Shown here: piece by piece, positions 16,140-24,135 of the stretch
How positions within the stretch are numbered: position 1 is the stretch's first letter
How the letters are laid out: the number at the start of each line of letters is the position of its first letter
Assembly (NCBI GenBank): GCA_022649055.1
Contig: JALCNL010000012.1
Coordinates: forward strand, 1-38,821
Source of the DNA: Megasphaera sp.
GTDB taxonomy: Bacteria > Bacillota > Negativicutes > Veillonellales > Megasphaeraceae
Direction: 5' to 3'
DNA: 38,821 nt
Notes under the pieces: generated by a model
What the model saw: the letters and a program-made list of their open reading frames with translations, nothing else
Databases searched by the model: none
Told to the model about the DNA's origin: nothing
Program-made: the position numbers and the translations under genes

Positions 16140-16310
16140 TCGATACACCTCCTTAATTTGGGATTTATATCGTCTTAGCAAACAAAAAACGGCCTCATTA
16201 ATAATATGAGGCCGAACTAGTTTCAATTTATATATCTACTAGTTACATAGCCTCAGATGGCGGACTTACGTCCATTATACATACCCTCAGTCTACAGCTA
16301 AGAAAGATAT
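16140..16310 (-). promoter_or_regulatory. L10 leader with terminator-like hairpin
   Basis: The gap between rplA and rplJ is about 170 bases and structured. On the minus strand it ends in a CGGCCTCAT/ATGAGGCCG hairpin (16190-16214) followed by six T, an intrinsic terminator upstream of rplJ. Upstream sequence can fold into further stems, as in the known ribosomal L10 leader. Assignment rests on position and structure, not on a covariance-model match. Confidence 0.75.
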
Positions 16311-17027
16311 TTAATTTTCGTCAGCTTTTACAATCCCTTTAACGCTGAACTGATTAATACGGATACCAGGTCCCATTGTAGAGCTTACAGTAATAGACTT
16401 GATATATTGACCTTTTGCACCTGACGGTTTAACCTTGACGATTGTATCAACAAGAGTAGTCAGATTTTCAATCAACTTTTTCGCATCAAACGATTTTTTG
16501 CCGATAGGAGAATTAATAATACCTGCTTTATCCGTACGGTACTCTACTTTACCAGCTTTACTTTCTTCGACAGCTCTTGCTACGTCCATCGTTACCGTAC
16601 CAATTTTCGGATTAGGCATCAACCCTTTAGGTCCTAAAATCTTACCTAAACGGCCAACTTTTCCCATCATATTCGGTGTAGCAATCGCTACATCAAAATC
16701 CGTCCAGCCACCTTTGATTTTTTCAATCAGCTCTTCTGCCCCGACAAAATCAGCACCGGCTTCTTGAGCTTCTTTTTCTTTATCGCCTTCAGCAAATACA
16801 AGAACCGTTTTGGATTTACCGATACCATGCGGCAATACAATAGCACCCCGCACCTGCTGATCAGCATATTTCGGATCAACATTCAGATTAACAGACAATT
16901 CAACGGTTTCGTCAAATTTGGCCGTATCCATTTTTTTCAAGATATCAATTGCTTCAGCCGGTTCATACAGTTTTGCTTTATCAACCAGTTTTGCAGCTTC
17001 AGCATATTTCTTGCCTACTTTTGCCAT
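16311..17027 (-). CDS. rplA: 50S ribosomal protein L1
   Basis: This 238-residue protein forms the L1 stalk that guides deacylated tRNA out of the E site and is a translational repressor of its own operon in many bacteria. Family hallmarks include [16 protein letters not shown] and the [14 protein letters not shown] block. Start ATG with TAAGGAGGAAATTAG just upstream. It lies 55 bases downstream of rplK. Confidence 0.98.
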   Translation of the reverse strand: MAKVGKKYAEAAKLVDKAKLYEPAEAIDILKKMDTAKFDETVELSVNLNVDPKYADQQVRGAIVLPHGIGKSKTVLVFAEGDKEKEAQEAGADFVGAEELIEKIKGGWTDFDVAIATPNMMGKVGRLGKILGPKGLMPNPKIGTVTMDVARAVEESKAGKVEYRTDKAGIINSPIGKKSFDAKKLIENLTTLVDTIVKVKPSGAKGQYIKSITVSSTMGPGIRINQFSVKGIVKADEN

Positions 17028-17043
17028 CTAATTTCCTCCTTAT

Positions 17044-17072
17044 GTGGTAATGACGGGGATATCCCCTTCCAC
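17044..17072 (-). promoter_or_regulatory. Small structured spacer between rplK and rplA
   Basis: A perfect GGGGATATCCCC palindrome (17055-17066) is enclosed by GTGG (17044-17047) and CCAC (17069-17072), which can pair as an outer helix with an asymmetric loop. This resembles the general shape of an L1-binding hairpin, but the identification is tentative. Confidence 0.35.
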
Positions 17073-17082
17073 GGGATACGCA

Positions 17083-17508
17083 TCAATCAACGATATCAAT
17101 GCCCATGCTGCGTGCAGTGCCTTCAATCATCTTCATTGCCTGTTCAACTGTGTTAGCATTCAAGTCAGGCATCTTTGTTTCCGCAATTTCACGGACTTTG
17201 TCGCGTCCCAATTTTGCAACTTTTTTCTTATTCGGTTCACCCGAAGCCTTGTCAAGACCTGCTGCTTTCTTTAATAATACAGCTGCAGGCGGCGTCTTCG
17301 TAATGAAAGTAAAGGATCTATCGTCATAAACAGTAATTTCAACAGGAATAATATAGCCGACCTGTTTTGCAGTCCGTTCATTGAATTCCTTTACAAATGC
17401 CATAATGTTGACACCAGCCTGGCCTAATGCCGGACCAATCGGAGGCGCCGGAGTTGCTTTGCCAGCTTCGCATTGAAGTTTTACCATTCTTGCTACTTTT
17501 TTTGCCAT
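17083..17508 (-). CDS. rplK: 50S ribosomal protein L11
   Basis: This 141-residue protein binds the GTPase-associated centre of 23S rRNA. The start [31 protein letters not shown] is the classical proline-rich N-terminal signature. The C-terminal RNA-binding domain closes with [15 protein letters not shown] lies upstream of the ATG. It is preceded by nusG and followed by rplA. Confidence 0.98.
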   Translation of the reverse strand: MAKKVARMVKLQCEAGKATPAPPIGPALGQAGVNIMAFVKEFNERTAKQVGYIIPVEITVYDDRSFTFITKTPPAAVLLKKAAGLDKASGEPNKKKVAKLGRDKVREIAETKMPDLNANTVEQAMKMIEGTARSMGIDIVD

Positions 17509-17597
17509 GGTTGTTACACCTCCTTACAATACAAGATGTGGTTAAACGGATTTTAATATCCTCCCACTCGCGGCAACAAGTACCGCATTAGAAGCAT

Positions 17598-18137
17598 TTA
17601 TTCCAGACTCTTCTCTATTTGAGAATAGTCGACTTCTACCGATGTTTCCCGGCCAAACATATCAATAAGGCCTTTTAAGGTTCCTTTTTCTTCATTAATT
17701 TCCGTAATAACGGCAATGAAGTTTTCAAATGGACCGGATGTAATACGAACTTGTTCGCCTACTTCTACCGAAATATGCGGACGCGATTCATTATCCATAC
17801 CCTGCGATTTAAGAATGCGCTTAACTTCGTCCGGTTCTAACGGAATGGGTTTCGTAGCTGAACCGACGAAACCGGTAACGCCCGGCGTATTGCGAACGAC
17901 ATACCAAGAACGGTCATTAACTTCCATTTCCACTAAGACGTACCCCGGAAACACTTTACGTTTAACCGTGCGTTTCTGTCCGTCTTTCATATCCACTTCA
18001 TCTTCCATCGGCACAAGTATACGGCTTACCATATCTTCCATACCCATAGATTTGACCTTGCGTTCCAAGTTGGCCATTACTTTATTTTCATAACCGGAAT
18101 ACGTATGGATGACATACCATTTTTTGTTTGTTTCCAT
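17598..18137 (-). CDS. nusG: Transcription termination/antitermination factor NusG
   Basis: This 179-residue NusG travels with RNA polymerase and links it to Rho or the ribosome. The NGN domain occupies about residues 5-110 (KWYVIHTYSGYENKV; FPGYVLVEM). A KOW domain ends the protein (VGEQVRITSGPFENF, from about 125). It lies fifteen bases behind secE, in the conserved secE-nusG-rplK order. Confidence 0.98.
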   Translation of the reverse strand: METNKKWYVIHTYSGYENKVMANLERKVKSMGMEDMVSRILVPMEDEVDMKDGQKRTVKRKVFPGYVLVEMEVNDRSWYVVRNTPGVTGFVGSATKPIPLEPDEVKRILKSQGMDNESRPHISVEVGEQVRITSGPFENFIAVITEINEEKGTLKGLIDMFGRETSVEVDYSQIEKSLE

Positions 18138-18152
18138 CTATACTCGGGCCCC

Positions 18153-18380
18153 CTATCCAACTACTAAGCGGAGCAGTTTAAACAATTGAGAAAAAACACC
18201 ATCTGACACAGCAATAACAGCCATAACAACAATCATCGTAACAAACACCATTACGGTGTATGTAATCATTTCTTTTTTTGTCGGCCAGATTACCTTTTTC
18301 ATTTCTACTTTTACTTCACGTAGGAAATTGCCCGATCCCTTTTTTTTCTTTTTTTGCGACGCCGCACTCGGTGTTGCCAT
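18153..18380 (-). CDS. secE: Preprotein translocase subunit SecE
   Basis: This 75-residue single-span SecE clamps the SecY halves. A lysine-rich N-terminus leads to the amphipathic helix LREVKVEMKKVIWPTKKE and one transmembrane helix (about 40-62). The ATG at 18380 follows GAGAGG and is chosen over a GTG twelve bases upstream. No tRNA-Trp lies between rpmG and secE, where many Firmicutes carry one. Confidence 0.95.
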   Translation of the reverse strand: MATPSAASQKKKKKGSGNFLREVKVEMKKVIWPTKKEMITYTVMVFVTMIVVMAVIAVSDGVFSQLFKLLRLVVG

Positions 18381-18434
18381 ATGACCTCTCACATCCTTAA
18401 GTTAGACCTTGATAGTCTTACTTAATACACAGAA

Positions 18435-18584
18435 TTATTTCGTTTCTTTATGTAATGTTTCTTTTTTGCAGAACGGGCAATACTTCTTTAATTCCAAACG
18501 ATCCGGATTATTTTTCTTATTTTTGTTTGTCCGGTAGTTACGCTGTTTGCATTCTGTGCATGCTAATGTAATCGCAGTACGCAT
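18435..18584 (-). CDS. rpmG: 50S ribosomal protein L33
   Basis: This 49-residue protein was read directly from the minus strand. It starts [17 protein letters not shown] and ends LHKETK. Two CxxC pairs (C9/C12 and C36/C39) show the zinc-binding form of L33. It opens the rpmG-secE-nusG-rplK-rplA-rplJ-rplL cluster. GAGGTG lies upstream of the ATG. Confidence 0.95.
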   Translation of the reverse strand: MRTAITLACTECKQRNYRTNKNKKNNPDRLELKKYCPFCKKETLHKETK

Positions 18585-18653
18585 CCCTTACACCTCTCTC
18601 AGTAATAATCAAATTAGTAATCGCAAGCCTAACTCGCGCATGATTGCTATAAT

Positions 18654-18683
18654 ACTTTATCACAAACAAGCAATCAAAGTCAA
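18654..18683 (-). promoter_or_regulatory. Promoter of the rpmG-secE-nusG ribosomal cluster
   Basis: On the minus strand there is a TTGACT (18678-18683), an 18-bp spacer and an extended TGA-TAAAGT -10 (18654-18659). It lies about 70 bp upstream of rpmG and behind the terminator of the CpXC gene. Confidence 0.7.
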
Positions 18684-18701
18684 GATTATTTTTCCACAAC
18701 T

Positions 18702-18730
18702 AAAAAAGCTAGGTGTCAAGCACCTAACTT
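18702..18730 (-). terminator. Terminator of the macro/CpXC operon
   Basis: On the minus strand the stem TAGGTG/CACCTA (18710-18726) is extended by AG/CT and followed by TTTTTT. Confidence 0.75.
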
Positions 18731-18761
18731 TTACAAGTATATCATATAAATACTCCGCTTG

Positions 18762-19577
18762 TCAATCTTTATGCGGTTCAATATCCGCTCCAAAAATTTC
18801 TTTTCCCAAGCCTTGAAACCAAAGAACAATAATTTTTTTTAAACTATCTTTATCATTTCCAGCATCTCCCATGACAGTAGTCAAAAGATGTTCCACCACC
18901 ATTTTTGCCCAATTGTAATCATATCGTTGAAAGGTTCCTCTGCTGGAAAGTTCGGGAATTCGATCCATAAGAGGTTGGAAAATATCGTTGCTGATTTCCA
19001 AGATATTTTTTGAAATAGGGTACGAATATGTTGATTTATCTTCATCATTTTTCATAAAAATTAATGCTAATTCATCATTTTTCTCATTATCTTCTGCATA
19101 TTCCACATGATACGCAGGAAGATAAAATTGTTTTTTTTCTTCCTCTTTCAAAAGATGGAACGCCCCATATTTTATAAATTCATACAAGCGATCATCATAG
19201 GAACTTTCCAATTCAATAATTTTTTCCCGCCATTCGCCCCACGAACGTGCCGTGCGGCAACAGTAACTTTCATAATCGCCCACTCCGAAAAAATCACGAA
19301 GTTCACCAAGACTCATTTCCATATTTATATCAGGCACAAGCCAAACCATAAATTCCCTGCCCCGATCAATATATAAACAAGGTGCATCAATACGAATCCT
19401 AGAAAAGCACTTCGGACAAAAGTAAAAAAACAACATCGGGTCGTGCAGCAACCGTTCTCTCAGTTCGGGATTCTTATCCGCATCAATGCAATCCCAAGTT
19501 TTAAAGCTCCCCTCACCTTGGCATTTTGGACATGTAATTGCAATTTCAACCGCATGGGTTCCATCTTTTGCAGTCAT
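18762..19577 (-). CDS. CpXC domain protein
   Basis: This 271-residue protein has an N-terminal CpXC zinc domain with CPKC at 16-19 and FCPKC at 53-57, spaced as in the family. The remainder is acidic and mainly helical with no motif I recognise. Function of CpXC proteins is unknown. There is no signal peptide or membrane segment, so it is probably cytoplasmic. It lies 50 bases downstream of a macro-domain gene on the same strand, forming a two-gene unit just upstream of the ribosomal cluster promoter. A GGGGG site precedes the ATG. Confidence 0.75.
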   Translation of the reverse strand: MTAKDGTHAVEIAITCPKCQGEGSFKTWDCIDADKNPELRERLLHDPMLFFYFCPKCFSRIRIDAPCLYIDRGREFMVWLVPDINMEMSLGELRDFFGVGDYESYCCRTARSWGEWREKIIELESSYDDRLYEFIKYGAFHLLKEEEKKQFYLPAYHVEYAEDNEKNDELALIFMKNDEDKSTYSYPISKNILEISNDIFQPLMDRIPELSSRGTFQRYDYNWAKMVVEHLLTTVMGDAGNDKDSLKKIIVLWFQGLGKEIFGADIEPHKD

Positions 19578-19602
19578 TTTTATCCCCCTTTATATTACTA
19601 TA

Positions 19603-19630
19603 TATAAATTACTTCATATAAATTACTTCA
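19603..19630. repeat. Two perfect tandem copies of a 14-mer
   Basis: TATAAATTACTTCA occurs at 19603-19616 and again at 19617-19630. The second copy contains the stop codon of the macro-domain gene. It looks like a small replication-slippage duplication between the two genes. Confidence 0.85.
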
Positions 19631-20353
19631 ATATGCTTCCATAATTTGTAATGCCGCTTTTTCCATATCAATAATACTATTTTTTTTTCGTATATCGAGA
19701 AAAGGTCGTAAAAATCCTTTCATTTGCCGTATTCCCTCAGATAAAAGAATCGGATCGGGCTCATTTTCCTTCATATGCAGTAACGTTAAGGCCGACATTG
19801 CTTCGTCAATACACTCCAGTTTTTCATTTTTATCAGCTGTAGCTAGATACTCCAACCAGAATATAACAGTTGCCTTAGTATAGGCATCTTGTGTCATTTT
19901 ATCAGGGCACACCATATCAATCCGGTCCAATCCCATACCATCAGTCATGATAACAGGTACAGCAGTAGCCGCTGCTTTTGCCAAAGGATACCGTTTATCC
20001 GCAGTTGCTATAGAAGTAAAGGCAATATGATGCAATTCTCGCTCTTTAGCCAGCGCCAAGCTTTGTTGATAGCAGGAAATAAGAATTTTATCCTCGTTTT
20101 TTTTACCACCCGTCCACAAGGGGCCCACGGTATGTATTACAAACCGTGCCGGCAAATGATAGCCATACGTAATTTTGGCTTTTCCTTCCGGACAGCCGCG
20201 AAGGTTTCGACAAGCAGCAGTTAAAGATACACCCCCAGCCCGATGAATCGCACTGTCCGTTCCACTGACACCTAATAACGTCGAATTTGCCGAATTAACA
20301 ATTGCATCGGCTTTCCATTTTGTTATATCTCCTATCAAGATTCGGAATTGCAT
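19628..20353 (-). CDS. Macro-domain protein with altered ligand loops
   Basis: This 241-residue protein has a macro domain at about 1-165: GDITKWKADAIVNSANSTLL, then HRAGG, then a VIHTVGP strand. Macro domains bind ADP-ribose or remove it from proteins. Two ligand loops differ from the usual pattern. The first reads LLGVSGTDSAIH instead of the glycine-rich LLGGGGVDGAIH. The second reads SIATADKRYP instead of the STGxYGYP type. A helical C-terminal extension of about 75 residues is unassigned. The ATG at 20353 follows AAAGGA; an upstream ATG has no site. It is co-directional with the CpXC gene. Confidence 0.82.
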   Translation of the reverse strand: MQFRILIGDITKWKADAIVNSANSTLLGVSGTDSAIHRAGGVSLTAACRNLRGCPEGKAKITYGYHLPARFVIHTVGPLWTGGKKNEDKILISCYQQSLALAKERELHHIAFTSIATADKRYPLAKAAATAVPVIMTDGMGLDRIDMVCPDKMTQDAYTKATVIFWLEYLATADKNEKLECIDEAMSALTLLHMKENEPDPILLSEGIRQMKGFLRPFLDIRKKNSIIDMEKAALQIMEAY

Positions 20354-20538
20354 AAAATCACGTCCTTTGCATGAAGAAAATAATACAACACATTGCACTA
20401 TGATAATTATACTTTATACTGGCAAAAATAGAAAGTAATGAAAATCGGGTACCAGCATAAAACATGTATCGTATTCATCTCTGCATTAATAATACAATGA
20501 AAATTTATATCTTCCTTGCTTTCTTCATAAAAAAAGTG

Positions 20539-20575
20539 TATATTATTGTCTTGTAATTTGGTTAACTTAATTAAC
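20539..20575 (+). promoter_or_regulatory. Possible promoter and operator of the MarR/MFS operon
   Basis: A candidate promoter is TTGCTT (20516-20521), 17 bp, TATATT (20539-20544). Downstream lies the inverted repeat GTTAA-cttaa-TTAAC (20561-20575), suitable for MarR autorepression. Both elements are suggestive only. Confidence 0.4.
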
Positions 20576-20610
20576 TATTAATTTGTTGTTTTAAAACTAA
20601 GGAGTATCTA

Positions 20611-21024
20611 ATGAACCCTTTATTTCAAGAATTATCCTATGCCGCACGACGAATGATCAAGGCTGAAAATGAACTATTAAAAAATTTTGGTATTACCTAT
20701 TCTCAATGGGCTTTTATCGTATATTTACATCATCATACTGCCACTCCATTAGTTGCTGCTGCCCGCTACTACATGATAAAAAAACCGGCAATTACCGCCA
20801 TGAAAAATAAATTTCTGGAAAAAGGCTGGATATGTGAAGAAACGGGCCGCGATCAAAGAGAAAAGCGTATTTCTCTTACCGTAAAAGGCCAACAACATTT
20901 TACGGTAATCAATTTGCAGATCCGAAAACTTGAAATTGATTTTTTTCAGATGCTGGATGCAGAGGAACAACATCAATTACAAAAAATGCTATCGCGTATT
21001 AATGAAGGAGAACCCAGTTTATGA
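20611..21024 (+). CDS. MarR family transcriptional regulator
   Basis: This 137-residue winged-helix regulator is likely a dimeric repressor of the transporter gene it overlaps. The recognition region is about 50-75 (ARYYMIKKPAITAMKNKFLEKG), followed by the basic wing RDQREKRISLT. It ends in ATGA, sharing four bases with the next start codon, so the two proteins are translationally coupled. An AAGGAG site precedes the ATG. The inducing compound is unknown. Confidence 0.87.
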   Translation: MNPLFQELSYAARRMIKAENELLKNFGITYSQWAFIVYLHHHTATPLVAAARYYMIKKPAITAMKNKFLEKGWICEETGRDQREKRISLTVKGQQHFTVINLQIRKLEIDFFQMLDAEEQHQLQKMLSRINEGEPSL

Positions 21025-22301
21025 AAAGTAAATTATGGACACGAAATTTTATTCTTGACACTAGCATCAATTTTCTTTTATATGTTATTTTTTATCAGCT
21101 TATGCTATGGTCTACAAATTATTCTATCGTCACCTGGCATTCTTCTATCAGCGAAGCCGGACTCGCCTCAGGAATTTTTATTATTGGGGCACTTCTTTCA
21201 AGAATTATTACGGGACATATTATTGACATATTAGGGCGTAAAAAGTTATTAATTATAGGGACTGTCTTATACTTAACAGCCATTCCCTTGTATTTTTCTG
21301 CCAGTACTATTGTTTCATTTTTTGCTGTACGATGCTTTCACGGCATAGCCTATGGCATATCTGCCACCGCTGCCAGCACGATAATTGGCGCTATTGTCCC
21401 GGCTGACCGAAGAGGTGAGGGAATTGGGTATTATGCACTCGGGAATACATTAGCCTCCGCTGCCGGTCCATTCCTAGGTATTGCCCTCTGCAGCGGCGGA
21501 AACTTTTCACTCAATCTCTACGTCTGCATGATATTAGCAATAGTCACTTTAATCCTATCGCTTTTACTGCATTCTCCAGAACATACTTGTTCTGCAGAAG
21601 AGAAAACAACACTTCGTAAAGTTTCTTTCAACAGTTTTTTCGCAGTTCGTGCGTTACCGATTTCGTGCATATCGTTCCTTTGCGGTATAGCATATTCTGC
21701 CGTACTTAGCTTTATGGGTGCTTATGCGGATGCGCAGGAACTTGCTGCCGGCGGCAGTCTTTTCTTTTTTGCCTATGCATTAACGTCTCTATTCAGCCGT
21801 CCTATTACAGGTCACTTGCTCGACCGTTTTGGCGGCAATATCGTCATGTATCCCACATTGATCATTCTGGCTCTGTGCATGGCTATACTCGGTCTTGCTT
21901 CGTCAACTACTTATTTCATCTTAGGTGGTATCTTTCTCGGACTTAGTTACAGCACGGTTACTTCCGCAGGGCAAGCTCTGGCAATTTACGGTATCCCCAG
22001 CAATCAAATAGGTCTTGCAACATCAACTTTTTTTGTTTTAATTGATTTAGGTGTTGGTATTGGCCCTTACATGCTCGGTGAACTGGTACCTACTTATGGT
22101 TTTTCCAGTGTCTATTACCTTGCTTGTTTTATCGCCATCGCAGCTATTCCATTATATTATATCACGATTGGCCACCGCGGTATGTTCACACCACGCTGGA
22201 TGCATGTGGTACAGCGCCGTGTTGAATTACATGAAAAACGTGCTAACGCAGCTGCCGCTGCCCATCACATTGTGCCCCCATCAGTATCTGACCCTTTCTA
22301 A
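21021..22301 (+). CDS. Major facilitator superfamily transporter
   Basis: This 426-residue membrane protein has about twelve hydrophobic helices. The loop 2-3 motif is present as GHIIDILGRKKLL, and its counterpart in the second half as GHLLDRFGG. The C-terminal tail is hydrophilic with HIVPPS near the end. Pairing with a MarR repressor suggests drug or metabolite efflux (inference). The family member cannot be placed more precisely by reading. Confidence 0.88.
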   Translation: MKSKLWTRNFILDTSINFLLYVIFYQLMLWSTNYSIVTWHSSISEAGLASGIFIIGALLSRIITGHIIDILGRKKLLIIGTVLYLTAIPLYFSASTIVSFFAVRCFHGIAYGISATAASTIIGAIVPADRRGEGIGYYALGNTLASAAGPFLGIALCSGGNFSLNLYVCMILAIVTLILSLLLHSPEHTCSAEEKTTLRKVSFNSFFAVRALPISCISFLCGIAYSAVLSFMGAYADAQELAAGGSLFFFAYALTSLFSRPITGHLLDRFGGNIVMYPTLIILALCMAILGLASSTTYFILGGIFLGLSYSTVTSAGQALAIYGIPSNQIGLATSTFFVLIDLGVGIGPYMLGELVPTYGFSSVYYLACFIAIAAIPLYYITIGHRGMFTPRWMHVVQRRVELHEKRANAAAAAHHIVPPSVSDPF

Positions 22302-22328
22302 TTCAAAATATGCAAAATAATCAATAAT

Positions 22329-22395
22329 AAAAAAACCGCAGTATAAAAATTCTAATAGAAACAACAATATTTCTATCAGAATTTTTATACTGCGG
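22329..22395 (-). terminator. Long hairpin terminator of the aminotransferase gene
   Basis: Twenty-five of 26 positions pair between 22336-22361 and 22370-22395. On the minus strand the stem is followed by seven T. It also stands behind the MFS gene on the plus strand, but without a T run there. Confidence 0.8.
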
Positions 22396-22448
22396 CACGA
22401 AACATCAACTCAAAAAAATGCTGTGATCTTTCTTTCATCCATTAAAGC

Positions 22449-23693
22449 TTACCCTTCCACAAATTGCAGTGCTTTCATCGTTTTATCTGCCAGTCCTGCC
22501 ATTTTTCTTGTTGTAACAGCACAGACAGCAATACGAACTCCCAGTTTCAGCGGCACAGCAAATATTAAATCATCATGCAGCTTATGACAAACAGCATCCG
22601 GATCTTTCGACGGAATAGACAAAAAGAATCCCGCTTTATAAGGAAGCGCCGGCAATCCGCAATTTTTTGCTTCTTTCATAAAGACTGCCGCCCGCTGACG
22701 GATAATTTGATAAAAACTTTCCCGTTCTGTCTCAAACTTTTTTAACAATATCGGATCTGATTGGATCTGTATCAATGTTGTCATTGCCGCTCGGTTAGTA
22801 TTAGACCACGTAGCCCGGCTTGTGTATTCGCTCACAGCTCTAAATTCATTAATGATATCTTTATTAGCAGACAAGCCAATAAGCGCCCCCATACGTTGTC
22901 CATACAACGTATATCCCTTGGACATACTGAAGGCAAACATAATAAAAAGTTCGTCTGGGAGATGACTGAACAACTTCATAAAACGTCGTGTTTCATTTTT
23001 TTCTCCAGCATATGCAATATACGCAATATCAACAAGAATAGAAATACGTTTGCCATTTTCCACACATTTACGGCATACCTCGAGAACTTGAGCCCAATCT
23101 TCTTTAGACAGAGTATATCCCGTTGGATTGTGTGCCGGTGTATTAATAATAATAAGCAGTGAGTTTTGATTTTTTAATATTTCTGTAACTTTATTAGAAA
23201 AAGAACAAGTATTAAAATTTCGATCTTTATCAAATAAAGAATATGTCGTCAAATTGCAACCCACTTCCCGGCATAATACACTATACGGTCCCCAATACCA
23301 ATCAGAAGTTAATACTTGATCGCCTGTTTCCGCATAATTAGCAATAGCATGATGAACTGCGCCAGCACCTCCGGCAGTAGCAACTGCTTCCATATATCCC
23401 TCCGGCCGTTGTCCCGCAAAGGTTACATTAATAACATCCTCCAAATATTCCGGGAGTCCGGCAATAGGCGCATATTGGATAATATCCTGTATTGATAGCT
23501 TGCGGAATACGTTTTCTACGGTTGGAATACATGCTAATGTTTCTTCTTCATCCATATACGCTCCAATAGTAGCATTTATCACATGCTCTGCTCCATGCAC
23601 TCTAGCTGCTGCTACTGCTGCTCCACTAGCACCAAAAATAGCATCACTCAATTTTTTCCCCATTGCGTGGGATGCCGCCATGCTCTTACTCAT
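22449..23693 (-). CDS. Aminotransferase class I/II (PLP-dependent)
   Basis: This 414-residue fold-type I aminotransferase transfers amino groups between amino acids and 2-oxo acids. It shows NTPAHNPTG (184-192) with the conserved asparagine, VDIAY (221-225) with the cofactor-binding aspartate, and the Schiff-base lysine K259 in FSMSKGYTLYGQRMG. The sequence looks nearest to the aromatic/aspartate type; the substrate is not determined. The ATG at 23693 follows AAGGAGGG. An in-frame extension to 23795 reads through a 25-bp hairpin and is judged to be leader rather than protein. Confidence 0.85.
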   Translation of the reverse strand: MSKSMAASHAMGKKLSDAIFGASGAAVAAARVHGAEHVINATIGAYMDEEETLACIPTVENVFRKLSIQDIIQYAPIAGLPEYLEDVINVTFAGQRPEGYMEAVATAGGAGAVHHAIANYAETGDQVLTSDWYWGPYSVLCREVGCNLTTYSLFDKDRNFNTCSFSNKVTEILKNQNSLLIIINTPAHNPTGYTLSKEDWAQVLEVCRKCVENGKRISILVDIAYIAYAGEKNETRRFMKLFSHLPDELFIMFAFSMSKGYTLYGQRMGALIGLSANKDIINEFRAVSEYTSRATWSNTNRAAMTTLIQIQSDPILLKKFETERESFYQIIRQRAAVFMKEAKNCGLPALPYKAGFFLSIPSKDPDAVCHKLHDDLIFAVPLKLGVRIAVCAVTTRKMAGLADKTMKALQFVEG

Positions 23694-23727
23694 GTAAAAT
23701 CCCTCCTTATTTTCTTCCCCTTTACGA

Positions 23728-23782
23728 TACTGTATAAAGTAAGAACCCGGCTTGGTTAGCCGGGTTCTTACTTTATACAGTA
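23728..23782 (-). terminator. Perfect 25-bp inverted repeat upstream of the aminotransferase gene
   Basis: The arms 23728-23752 and 23758-23782 are exact complements around TGGTT. The core GAACCCGGCT/AGCCGGGTTC is followed on the minus strand by T-rich TTACTTTATAC. It may end the thioesterase-cobT-antitoxin transcript, or act as an attenuator in the aminotransferase leader. Confidence 0.7.
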
Positions 23783-23804
23783 CATCGTAATGCATACTAT
23801 ATAC

Positions 23805-23819
23805 ACCCTGCAGCAGGGT
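23805..23819. repeat. Short palindrome ACCCTGC-A-GCAGGGT
   Basis: This is a perfect 7-bp inverted repeat around one base, in the gap between the antitoxin gene and the aminotransferase leader. It could be an operator or a small hairpin. No partner regulator is identified. Confidence 0.45.
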
Positions 23820-23906
23820 ACTATCTCTTTATTGCATATTAATTATACTCTATTATTATATAAAAGAAAATATAGTTTTACATGTATACAATATACTGCT
23901 TATCGC

Positions 23907-24116
23907 TTAAAAAGCATCCCATTCAGCAAAACGTGCATTCATGCGAGTTTTTTTTATCTTATCTTGTTTCTTTGATTCTATCCGTCCAAACGGCATCCTT
24001 CCACAGGCTATCACTCGTTCATAAAACAGTACTACGGCTTCTTCTTCTGTAATTCCCATTTTTTTAAATATTTCACATGCCTGCATTCGTGTTTTCTCTT
24101 CTATGCTGATTTCCAT
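23907..24116 (-). CDS. RelB/DinJ family antitoxin, apparently orphan
   Basis: This 69-residue protein has the RelB/DinJ ribbon-helix-helix pattern: an N-terminal strand (MEISIEEKTRMQA), the helix EIFKKMGITEEEAVVLFYERVIACG, and the usual RMPF. The C-terminal tail is short and basic rather than the longer toxin-wrapping tail. AAGGAG precedes the ATG. It lies 19 bases behind cobT on the same strand. No toxin gene (RelE/YafQ-like) is found on either side: downstream is only a 213-base gap with a hairpin. It may be a stray antitoxin or a repurposed repressor. Confidence 0.7.
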   Translation of the reverse strand: MEISIEEKTRMQACEIFKKMGITEEEAVVLFYERVIACGRMPFGRIESKKQDKIKKTRMNARFAEWDAF

Positions 24117-24135
24117 CTTTATTTCTCCTTATTTA

